Assembly (NCBI RefSeq): GCF_004339085.1
Contig: NZ_SMFX01000001.1
Location: forward strand, 2,327,352-2,391,351
From: Thiogranum longum
GTDB taxonomy: Bacteria > Pseudomonadota > Gammaproteobacteria > DSM-19610
Direction of reading: 5' to 3'
Length of the DNA: 64,000 nt
This document shows, piece by piece, positions 56,927 through 64,000 of the stretch. A program made the translations under genes and the position numbers. Below the pieces are notes generated by a model, which saw only the letters and a program-made list of their open reading frames with translations, was not told the origin of the DNA and ran no database searches. The first letter of the stretch is position 1; every line of letters starts with the position of its first letter.

Positions 56927-57814
56927 CTAACCGGCATCACTCATCGTATAACCGAATTTACGAAGTGGCAGGTTATAAGTTTCTTCAAGCTGCCTGTTAC
57001 CTTCGGCACACAAGGTCCGTACCAGTGCCCTGGACTGCTCACCTATATCGATTTTTGCCGGACGCCCTTTACTGTTATCCATTCTCAATGCCAGCTTCTG
57101 CGCCAGCCGGTAAGGCAACCACGGCCCCCACCTATGCCAGAATTCGATATAGTCCTGGGATATGGTCGGATTCTGCCTGTCCATCTTCAGCAGTTTCTCG
57201 AATTGAGCTGTATCCACATCCAGAAAGCTCGACATATCGCTGGCAAAACGACCGCTATCCTCCCGCAGTTCCTCAAACAGGAAAATACGGATATTTTCCC
57301 TCCCGAACAGCCCGGCATAAAAATCGATGATCGGGTAAAAATTCAGGTCGTCCAGAATCGAGCGATGTCGGGCTTTCAGCTTTAGCTTGAGCCAGCGGTC
57401 GAATGATATGAAGTTGTTTCCACGAATATATTTGGCCAGTTTCTGCAGATACCACGAAGCCAGAATTTCCTCCTGCCGTCGCAAGGTAAAAAAAACCTTC
57501 GCATCGGGAATGAGTTCACGCAGGCGTTGCGCCAGCATCCCCTTGTCCTTGCTTTCGTACAGGGCAAAATTCTCGTGCGACAGGATCACGCTCTTTCCAT
57601 CGGGTGCAGACTCAAGAGCAGCACTGAATATCTCCCTGACCCGGTCACGTTCGTAGTACACGGAATCCGCACGGCAGATATGCCTGATCGCCCAGGTCAT
57701 GTCTGTGGATTTCGCCGGCATCCCAAGGTAGTGAATATCGGGATGATTGGAAAACACCTGCACCTGTAACGAGCTGGTTGCTGTCTTAACAAAGCCGGGA
57801 TGTATAAATTGCAT
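56927..57814 (-). CDS. Sulfotransferase-family protein, divergent type
   Basis: 295 residues. The loop HPGFVKTATSSLQ replaces the canonical PKTGTTSLQ, with Ala-Thr in place of Gly-Thr, and LRRQEEILASWYLQKL supplies the 3'-phosphate site. Not closely related to the two flanking sulfotransferases and on the opposite strand. It ends 2 nt from paralogue A. Confidence 0.82.
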   Translation of the reverse strand: MQFIHPGFVKTATSSLQVQVFSNHPDIHYLGMPAKSTDMTWAIRHICRADSVYYERDRVREIFSAALESAPDGKSVILSHENFALYESKDKGMLAQRLRELIPDAKVFFTLRRQEEILASWYLQKLAKYIRGNNFISFDRWLKLKLKARHRSILDDLNFYPIIDFYAGLFGRENIRIFLFEELREDSGRFASDMSSFLDVDTAQFEKLLKMDRQNPTISQDYIEFWHRWGPWLPYRLAQKLALRMDNSKGRPAKIDIGEQSRALVRTLCAEGNRQLEETYNLPLRKFGYTMSDAG

Positions 57815-57992
57815 GTCCTGTATTCTTTATTTAGTCCTGATCAACCGGGGCAGTGTACACCCGGCATAAATCTGGTTTGGCCGGCCCTCCAGGGGCACAC
57901 CCTGAAAACACTTAAATACAGGCTGCGCGGGGTGATTTGAATGTGTTAAAGTGCGCGCCTTACAGCATACCAAATGTTCAACACCCCGACAC

Positions 57993-58928
57993 ATGCATAC
58001 TTTCATCAAGAAACTTACCAGATTCATAGTCTTAGGTCTTGTTTTCTTTCTTCCGAAAGAAAAGAAAATCCGCATCGACCGCTGGCTGCGCGGCAAGGAA
58101 GAATACCGCAAGCTGAAACAGGCCGATGCCGTCATCGTGTCATTCGGCAAAAGCGGGCGCACCTGGGTGCGTGTGATGATATCGCGCTTCTACCAGGTCA
58201 AACACGGCTTGTCTGAACGGCACCTGATCGGCTTCGATAACCTGCACAAAAAGAACCCGGCGATTCCGAAGCTGTTCTTTACCCACGACAACTACATCAA
58301 GGATTACACGGGCAACACGGACAGCAAGGCGGACTTCTACAATAAAAAGGTCGTACTGCTGATTCGCAACCCGCTGGACGTGGCCGTTTCCCAGTTTTTC
58401 CAGTGGAAGTACCGCATGCGACCGGGCAAGAAAGCGCTGAACGACTACCCGGACCACGGTACGGATATCTCTATTTACGATTTCGTCATGCACCCTGCCG
58501 GTCTGCCGAAAATCATCGACTACCTGAACCTCTGGGCACGGGAAGCGGAAAACGTCGGCCAACTGCTCATCGTACGCTACGAAGACCTGCGCTCCGATAC
58601 CGAGGGTGCCTTGCGACGCATTGTCGAGTTCATCGGCACACCCGGCAGCGACGAGGAAATCCGTGAAGCCGTGGAATTCGCCTCGATCGACAACATGCGC
58701 AAAATGGAACAAAAACGTACTTTCTGGTTGTCCGGCAGCCGCATGGTGCCGAAAGACCGCAAAAACCCGAACTCCTACAAGGTTCGCAAGGCCAAGGTCG
58801 GCGGCTACCGCGACTATTTCGACGACGGGCAAATTCGTGCGATGAATGAACTACTTGGCGAACGCCTGGACCCTGTTTTTGGCTATAAAGCACAGACAGA
58901 AACCCCGGACGAAGCCTCCAGCGCGTGA
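57993..58928 (+). CDS. PAPS-dependent sulfotransferase, paralogue B
   Basis: 311 residues from the ATG at 57993 (MHTFIKKLTRF). The 5' loop is FGKSGRTWVRVM, with Gly where Pro is usual, and the 3' site LIRNPLDVAVSQF. It shares IDRWLRGK, THDN and KVGGYRDYF with paralogue A, so the pair arose by duplication and now flanks an unrelated sulfotransferase. Confidence 0.92.
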   Translation: MHTFIKKLTRFIVLGLVFFLPKEKKIRIDRWLRGKEEYRKLKQADAVIVSFGKSGRTWVRVMISRFYQVKHGLSERHLIGFDNLHKKNPAIPKLFFTHDNYIKDYTGNTDSKADFYNKKVVLLIRNPLDVAVSQFFQWKYRMRPGKKALNDYPDHGTDISIYDFVMHPAGLPKIIDYLNLWAREAENVGQLLIVRYEDLRSDTEGALRRIVEFIGTPGSDEEIREAVEFASIDNMRKMEQKRTFWLSGSRMVPKDRKNPNSYKVRKAKVGGYRDYFDDGQIRAMNELLGERLDPVFGYKAQTETPDEASSA

Positions 58929-59009
58929 ACTGCAGCACACTAAGCCGCTGGAATTCCTGAATAAATCCGCTACAATAGCGGCACTATATCGATGGCAGCT
59001 CTGATGTGT

Positions 59010-59079
59010 CGTCATACCGGCGTATGCCGGTATCCATTGTCGTTGAAACCCCTGGATTCTGGCATGCGCCAGAATGACG
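59010..59079. repeat. REP-like dispersed palindromic repeat, copy 2
   Basis: CGTCATACCGGCGTATGCC... to ...AGAATGACGG, the same two-hairpin layout as at 38092-38160 with compensating changes in the second stem (TTCTGGC / GCCAGAA). It sits in the 204-nt gap between sulfotransferase B and the first GT-A-like gene. Confidence 0.8.
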
Positions 59080-59132
59080 GGGAATAAATCAGAGTTTCCT
59101 TAACAGTAACGGGTACGAGGCCAGGCGATTTC

Positions 59133-60071
59133 ATGGATCATTGTGTTTTTATACAGACCAACCACAAACAGATTGTCGGCGCCCTGGTGGCCGAGTATGC
59201 GTTGCGCCGCAACTCGCAGAACAATGACAAATTCGATGTGCGCATCGTCAACACCAACGACTACCCGTTCTTCAAGGCGCGCGAAGGCCAGCTGTACCTG
59301 CGTGACGGCGTCAAGCGTACGTGGCTGAACGATGACCTGCAGTCCTTCACCCCGACCCGTTTCATGCCGCCCGAACTGATGGGCTACAAGGGCCGCGCCG
59401 TGGTCATCGACCCGGACATCTTCGCCATTGCCGATATCTGGGAACTGCTGTCACGCGACATGCAGGGCAAGGCCATCATGTGCCGCCCGCGTTCCGGCAC
59501 CAAGGGCATCATCGACCGCTGCCTGGCTTCCAGCGTCATGCTGCTGGACTGCGAAAAACTGCCGCACTGGAAAGTAGAAGAATCCTTCAACGAAATGTTC
59601 GAGTTCAAGCGTGACTACATGCCGTGGATCTGCCTGCGCATGGAAGACCGCGATACCATCGGGCTGTTCGAGAATGTCTGGAACGACTTCGACAAGCTGA
59701 CGCCGGAAACGAAAATGCTGCACGTCACACGGCGCAAGACCCAGCCGTGGAAAGCCGGCCTGCCGATCGACTGGCGCCCCGCCGAACGTTTCCGCCTGTT
59801 CCCGCCGGTGGCCTGGGCCATGCGCGCACGCCGCAAGATCTTTGGTGAATATGGCCTGCTGGGCAAGTACAAGGAACACCCGGACACCAACCAGACCCAC
59901 CTGTTCTTTGGCCTGCTCAAGGAATGCCTGGAGAAGGGTATTGTGACGGAAGACATGCTGCGCGAAGAAATGAAGCACAATCATGTGCGTCACGATGCCT
60001 TTGAAGTGCTGGAAAGAACACCGGACCTGGCCCCGCCAGGTCACTCACCGCTGAATCTGTCTGCCGCCTGA
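59133..60071 (+). CDS. GT-A-like glycosyltransferase, tandem copy 1
   Basis: 312 residues, no signal peptide or membrane span. AVVIDPDIFAIADIWELL (DPD at 93-95) resembles the DxD strand of GT8-type enzymes, and DLQSFTPTRFMPPEL precedes it. The N-terminal VFIQTNHKQIVGALVAEYAL is distinctive. I do not recognise a characterised family. A close paralogue follows; nearby sulfotransferases and a GT4 gene suggest a glycan or glycolipid role. Confidence 0.7.
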   Translation: MDHCVFIQTNHKQIVGALVAEYALRRNSQNNDKFDVRIVNTNDYPFFKAREGQLYLRDGVKRTWLNDDLQSFTPTRFMPPELMGYKGRAVVIDPDIFAIADIWELLSRDMQGKAIMCRPRSGTKGIIDRCLASSVMLLDCEKLPHWKVEESFNEMFEFKRDYMPWICLRMEDRDTIGLFENVWNDFDKLTPETKMLHVTRRKTQPWKAGLPIDWRPAERFRLFPPVAWAMRARRKIFGEYGLLGKYKEHPDTNQTHLFFGLLKECLEKGIVTEDMLREEMKHNHVRHDAFEVLERTPDLAPPGHSPLNLSAA

Positions 60072-60074
60072 TTT

Positions 60075-60116
60075 ATTGACGTAGATCAAATAATTTTCGA
60101 CAACTGACCGCTAGGA
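60075..60116 (+). promoter_or_regulatory. Putative FNR/Anr-type class II promoter
   Basis: TTGAC-GTAG-ATCAA at 60075-60088 differs from the FNR consensus TTGAT-N4-ATCAA at one base. Placing it at -41.5 puts the -10 hexamer at 60111-60116, which reads TAGGAT, and the start near 60123, 30 nt before the ATG of copy 2. Copy 1 has no such site. Confidence 0.55.
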
Positions 60117-60152
60117 TGTCGCGATCCCGTACCGCACCCGGAGATCGCGCAC

Positions 60153-61100
60153 ATGGACCATTCGGTTTTTATCCAGACCAATCACAAACAGATCACCGGC
60201 GCCTACGTCGCCGAACACGCCATCCGTCGTTATTCACAGCATAACGACAAGTTCGACGTCCACATCATCGAAAAAAAAGATTACCCGTACTTCGACAAGC
60301 GCGAAGGCCAGTTGTACCTGCGCGACGGTGTAAAACGAAAGTGGCTTAACGATGACCTGCAGTCCTTTACGCTGACTCGCTTCATGCCTCCCGAACTGAC
60401 AGGCTACAAGGGCCGGTCGGTGGTTATTGACCCTGATATTTTCGCCGCCAGTGATGTGTGGGACCTGTTATCGCGCGACATGCAGGGCAAGGCTGTCATG
60501 TGCCGCCCGCGTTCCGGCTCCAAGGGTATTATCGATCGCTGCCTGGCATCCAGCGTGATGCTGCTGGATCACGAGAAACTGACGCACTGGAATGTGGAAC
60601 AGTGGTTTGACGAACTGTTCAGTTTCAAGCGCGATTACATGCCGTGGATCTGCCTCAAGTACGAAGACCGCGAGACAATTGGCCTGTTCGAGAACCAATG
60701 GAATGATTTCGACAAATTTACGACCGAAACCCGCATGCTGCACACCACCCGGCGAAAAACCCAACCCTGGAAAGCCGGTCTTCCGATAGACTGGCGTCCA
60801 GCGGAAAAATTCCGCCTGTTCCCGCCGGTTGCATGGCTGATGCGCGCCAGGCGCCGCTTCTTCGGCGAATACGCCCTGCTGGGCCACTACAAGGTTCACC
60901 CCGACCCGAACCAGGAAGCCTTTTTCTTCGGCTTGTTGAAGGAATGCATCAACGAGGGCAAGGTGAGTGAAGCGTTCGTCCGCGAGCAAATGGCACAGAA
61001 CCATGTGCGTCATGATGCCTTTGAGGTACTGGATCGTACGCCGGACCTGCCACCCGCACCGACTCATCCACTTTCTGTCCCACTGGTCAAAGCCGCCTGA
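60153..61100 (+). CDS. GT-A-like glycosyltransferase, tandem copy 2
   Basis: 315 residues, closely similar along the full length to copy 1 (same start MDHxVFIQTNHKQI, same DPD and MCRPRSG motifs), so a recent duplication. Differences cluster at FEVNQ-type surface stretches and the C-terminus (HPLSVPLVKAA). GGAG 10 nt before the ATG. Preceded by its own FNR-like promoter, so the copies may be expressed under different oxygen conditions. Confidence 0.7.
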   Translation: MDHSVFIQTNHKQITGAYVAEHAIRRYSQHNDKFDVHIIEKKDYPYFDKREGQLYLRDGVKRKWLNDDLQSFTLTRFMPPELTGYKGRSVVIDPDIFAASDVWDLLSRDMQGKAVMCRPRSGSKGIIDRCLASSVMLLDHEKLTHWNVEQWFDELFSFKRDYMPWICLKYEDRETIGLFENQWNDFDKFTTETRMLHTTRRKTQPWKAGLPIDWRPAEKFRLFPPVAWLMRARRRFFGEYALLGHYKVHPDPNQEAFFFGLLKECINEGKVSEAFVREQMAQNHVRHDAFEVLDRTPDLPPAPTHPLSVPLVKAA

Positions 61101-61282
61101 CCAACCGGCATCACTGCAGGAATTTTCATTTGCCTTGGCAGGGCTGCGAATGTAGAGTTTGTGGTAATAATGCAAGGAGAGCCGGGTCGGGGCGCACTTC
61201 AGCGCTCTGACAAGACCCTGATAAGTTGCAACACTCCAACATACAATCGATCACATCCGGCAGGGACGCCTTCGCAGATTCG

Positions 61283-62533
61283 ATGCCTGCGTTGCAGGAA
61301 ATCACACAGCGGCAACGCCTGGCCTTCCTTCTACCAAACCTTGGCGGCGGCGGCGTGCAGCGTAATGCGCTGATTACGGCCTCCTCATTGCGTTCGCGTG
61401 GTTACCAGGTGGAAATGGTGCTATGCAGCGAAAAAGGCCCGCTGTTCCAGATGATACCGGACGCCATCACCCGAACCATACTGGACAGGGCGGCGGGTTG
61501 GCAGGGGCGCATACACGCCCTGCTGGGGAATCCATCGCTACTGCCGTCGCTCGGCCTGCCAGTACTGGCTGCCGGCAAACCGTCCCGCACACTGCGCTAC
61601 CTGCCGGCGCTCACAGAATACCTGAGGCGTTCGCAACCGGATGTACTCTTCTCCGCAACCACCTACCAGAATATCGAAGCCATACTGGCGCGCAACGCCG
61701 CCAGGGTGAACACACGGATTGCCGTTACCCAGAGCACCAATTTTTCCAGCTGGCACCAGGTATCCGGTGAATGGCGGCGACGCCATCTGTTGCCGCTTTT
61801 GCGTCGCAGTTATACCCGTGCTGACGCCATTATCGCAGTGTCGAATGCAGTTGCCGACGATCTTGCCAGCTACGCGCAACTCGATCGCCGGAGCATATCG
61901 ACGATTTACACACCGCTGGTCCCTTCTAATATAAAAGACCGTGCAGCGGAACCGGCCGAACATTCCTGGTTCGACAATCAGGACATCCCGGTCATTCTCG
62001 CCGTTGGTCGCCCTGGGCGAGCCAAGGACTACCCTACCCTGCTACGTGCCTTTGCACTGCTTCACAAAAAACGTCGCGCACGCCTGATTATCCTTGGCGA
62101 AGCACGCGATCCGCACAAGAGCCAGGAGCGCATGGGAAAACTTCAGACCCTGATCAGTGAACTGGGCGTATCTGAAGATGTGGACATGCCGGGTTACACG
62201 CATAACCCGTATCGCTACATGGCCCGCGCCTCTCTCCTTGTCCTGTCATCCGTGTACGAAGGCTTTCCGAGCGTTGTACCCGAAGCCCTCGCTTGTGGCT
62301 GCCCTGTTGTCAGCACGCGCTGCCCGGGCGGCGTCGCCGAGGCACTCGATGAAGGCCGCTACGGAAAACTGGTCCCGGTGGGCGATGATCGCGCCATGGC
62401 AGATGCCATCCATGCAACACTCGAGGAATCGCCGCAACGCGACAGGCTTATGGAACGTGGATCATCATTTTCTATCCAGCGCAGCACCGATGCCTATGAA
62501 TCGCTTGTTTCATCTCTGACGGCTTCCTGCTGA
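61283..62533 (+). CDS. GT4-family glycosyltransferase
   Basis: 416 residues from the ATG at 61283; a TTG at 61226 adds 19 residues without a recognisable ribosome site. Features: FLLPNLGGGGVQRNALI, VGRPGRAKDYPTLL and SSVYEGFPSVVPEALACGCP (the donor-site E-x7-E region). Likely adds a sugar in the glycan locus extending to the right. Its 3' end overlaps the convergent O-antigen ligase gene by 40 nt. Confidence 0.92.
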   Translation: MPALQEITQRQRLAFLLPNLGGGGVQRNALITASSLRSRGYQVEMVLCSEKGPLFQMIPDAITRTILDRAAGWQGRIHALLGNPSLLPSLGLPVLAAGKPSRTLRYLPALTEYLRRSQPDVLFSATTYQNIEAILARNAARVNTRIAVTQSTNFSSWHQVSGEWRRRHLLPLLRRSYTRADAIIAVSNAVADDLASYAQLDRRSISTIYTPLVPSNIKDRAAEPAEHSWFDNQDIPVILAVGRPGRAKDYPTLLRAFALLHKKRRARLIILGEARDPHKSQERMGKLQTLISELGVSEDVDMPGYTHNPYRYMARASLLVLSSVYEGFPSVVPEALACGCPVVSTRCPGGVAEALDEGRYGKLVPVGDDRAMADAIHATLEESPQRDRLMERGSSFSIQRSTDAYESLVSSLTASC

Positions 62534-63675
62534 CTGATCCCGACAAACAACGCGAGCGGAAACCAGAAAAACAACCACAGCTCCTTGGGCCGAACAATCA
62601 GGCGATCTATATCGGGAGCAATCACGACAAACGCAAATACCAGTAATGGCACAATATATTTTGCCCGCTTGCACCCGTAACGGATTATGTGCCTGAAAAA
62701 TCCGGCGACCATAACAAGAAATATCGCCGCACCTGCAATCCCGCCATCGCGCAAAAAACCCAGGTAACTGCTGTGGGCATGCTGAAACATCCTCCGCCCT
62801 ACCGGCACCGTCGTGTCAGACAAATACCCATGCCCGAACCACGGCGCTTCTGCAATGTGTGCCAGCACGTTTTCCCAGATCAGTGGGCGCCAGTGCAAAT
62901 CCATATAAAAGCGATCAAACACGCCGGGAAAAGCGCTGAGTGCCACCACCATGATCATGCTCAACAGCACAAGCATGGCCAGCGCAGCCCTGCGACCAAA
63001 ACAGAAAGGCATGGCAATGAAGGCCGCCAGCAAGCCCAGCATGGCTGTGCGACTGTGGGTTAGCAGAATTGCGGCCGCCAGAACAAGGAAAGCCGCACCG
63101 TATAGGACACGCACCGGCAAAACCCGTGACACTACGGCAAAGTGCAATGCCAGCAAGGCAAATGCCCCATAGGCGCAACCGGCCAAAATAGCATTATCGA
63201 TGCGGCCAATCGGCTCCAGTCTGGACATGGGGAATGGACGGGTGGCGTACCAGCTGAATATAGAAACAACCGCCAACAATGCGATGCCTGCCACGAGCAC
63301 TCTCATCAGGAAATCAAATTCTTCCGGGTACCGGCGCACCAGGCTCGCTGTGACAATAATAAAGGTGACAACCTGCACCCACCATCCTGCCAGGGTGGAA
63401 AAATCAGCCCGCGTCAGGTTGTCACTCCATAGGCCACTCAACAACTGGTAAGACAACCACACCAGCAATAATTTGAACAGGCCGTTTTTCCAGAGCAGCG
63501 GGAGCTCCCTGTATGCCATAAACAGGCCGGGCAACAGCACAGCTGCATAGTAGAACTTGTAGTGCAGTGGACGATCCGGGAAAAAGAAAAAACCCAGCAG
63601 GAAAACGCCATAGCTGACAAAAACCCACAAACTCAGTCGATCAGAAAACAACGCTCTCTCACTCAAGCCCGTCAT
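62494..63675 (-). CDS. O-antigen ligase / Wzy-like membrane protein
   Basis: 393 residues with about 10-12 membrane helices. The Wzy_C/WaaL region includes LTHSRTAMLGLL, and the periplasmic loop WRPLIWENVLAHIAEAPWFG to HAHSSYLGFLRDGG holds the conserved Arg and His. It could ligate O-antigen to lipid A core or polymerise a capsule; the two families cannot be separated by sequence alone. ATGA overlap with the upstream gene. Confidence 0.9.
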   Translation of the reverse strand: MTGLSERALFSDRLSLWVFVSYGVFLLGFFFFPDRPLHYKFYYAAVLLPGLFMAYRELPLLWKNGLFKLLLVWLSYQLLSGLWSDNLTRADFSTLAGWWVQVVTFIIVTASLVRRYPEEFDFLMRVLVAGIALLAVVSIFSWYATRPFPMSRLEPIGRIDNAILAGCAYGAFALLALHFAVVSRVLPVRVLYGAAFLVLAAAILLTHSRTAMLGLLAAFIAMPFCFGRRAALAMLVLLSMIMVVALSAFPGVFDRFYMDLHWRPLIWENVLAHIAEAPWFGHGYLSDTTVPVGRRMFQHAHSSYLGFLRDGGIAGAAIFLVMVAGFFRHIIRYGCKRAKYIVPLLVFAFVVIAPDIDRLIVRPKELWLFFWFPLALFVGISQQEAVRDETSDS

Positions 63676-64000
63676 ACCTTATCCGTCTTTTCACGATTCA
63701 TCATTTGTCTGACGCCTTCCACGGCATAATCAAGTCCCTTCCCCCCCGAAGCCTGTACTTCCTGCACAACGGATTGCCCGGCCCAGGCCGCAACGCCGGA
63801 CTGTACGAGTGCAGACTGAATACGCGTTATGTCCCTGCGCATCCGTTCCGGGGCGATCAGCATGGCAAGACGGTGCGTCAGCGGTTTGAAGCGGAAGTTA
63901 TGCGCGACCAACCACCACGGCCTGTCGACAGACTGGCTTGCATCGGCCGGACTATCCGACAGATCGAAGATATAAAGTGGTCTTTGCGCCGCCGCCGCTT
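63672..64000 (-). CDS. C-terminal part of an unrecognised protein (partial)
   Basis: The open frame enters from the right edge and runs about 108 residues to TGA at 63672. Visible stretches include PLYIFDLSDSPAD, RPWWLVAHNFRFKPL and a helical tail ending MNREKTDKV. No motif identifies the family. Its ATGA overlap with the O-antigen ligase-type gene suggests a role in the same glycan pathway. Confidence 0.7.
   Translation of the reverse strand, partial: AAAAQRPLYIFDLSDSPADASQSVDRPWWLVAHNFRFKPLTHRLAMLIAPERMRRDITRIQSALVQSGVAAWAGQSVVQEVQASGGKGLDYAVEGVRQMMNREKTDKV

Noticed and set aside
58967-58981. CCGCTA-CAA-TAGCGG palindrome after sulfotransferase B
   Set aside because: Short, contains a TACAAT but no matching -35 and no gene start at the right distance; kept only as a curiosity.

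Overview
The window looks like chromosome of a Gammaproteobacterium. The evidence is gene order: hfq-hflX-hflK-hflC-(DUF2065)-hisZ-purA, mutL-miaA-hfq, and rsmI / lpoA-yraN-dolP are gammaproteobacterial arrangements, and GTG/TTG starts and fairly GC-rich coding sequence fit. A TusA-domain fusion, a cytochrome P460 and a DUF1538/PII cluster would suit a Chromatiales-like, possibly sulfur-oxidising lineage, but that finer placement is inference. No rRNA, tRNA, CRISPR array, transposase or phage gene was seen.

Layout. 0-2.5 kb: a cytochrome P460 gene read into an ECF sigma factor and its membrane anti-sigma factor. 2.6-7.8 kb: valS, a TusA-fusion protein divergent from a LysR regulator, and an NlpC/P60 lipoprotein. 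7.8-10.3 kb: a compact operon of DUF2970, two DUF1538 membrane proteins, a PII-like protein and a CBS-pair protein. 10.6-11.7 kb: an HD-GYP protein with a degenerate receiver. 11.7-26.3 kb: a surface-polysaccharide island (Mur-type ligase, asparagine synthase, GNAT and FemAB-like transferases, a 2OG-oxygenase-like protein, an HD-like protein, three CapK/PaaK-type adenylate-forming enzymes, a pyruvyl-transferase-family protein, a GT4 glycosyltransferase and a flippase). The island is bracketed by direct repeats of the 3' end of the HD-GYP gene, so it is probably a mobile or recombination-borne block.

26.7-46.6 kb is conserved housekeeping: a cold-shock protein, purA, hisZ, hflCK, hflX, hfq, miaA, mutL, amiC, tsaE, nnr, queG, rsmI, lpoA, yraN, dolP and a GlcD-type oxidase. 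Two families of dispersed palindromic repeats lie in its intergenic gaps.

46.6-56.0 kb is a second accessory locus that reads as a lipid pathway: SDR reductase, fatty acyl-AMP ligase, GNAT-like acyltransferase, sugar-type nucleotidyltransferase, metallophosphoesterase, diacylglycerol-kinase-family lipid kinase, a second nucleotidyltransferase-fold protein and an ELM1-family protein. The combination resembles the bacterial ceramide / ceramide-phosphoglycerate locus of Caulobacter, but serine palmitoyltransferase and its acyl carrier protein are not in this window. 56.0-64.0 kb carries three sulfotransferases, a tandem pair of unrecognised GT-A-like proteins (the second with an FNR-type promoter), a GT4 glycosyltransferase, an O-antigen ligase-type protein and the end of a further gene, so a glycan locus continues beyond the window.

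Most promising as undescribed biology: the repeat-flanked polysaccharide island with three CapK enzymes and a truncated Mur ligase; the sphingolipid-like locus lacking spt; the DUF1538-PII-CBS operon; and the tandem GT-A-like proteins beside sulfotransferases.
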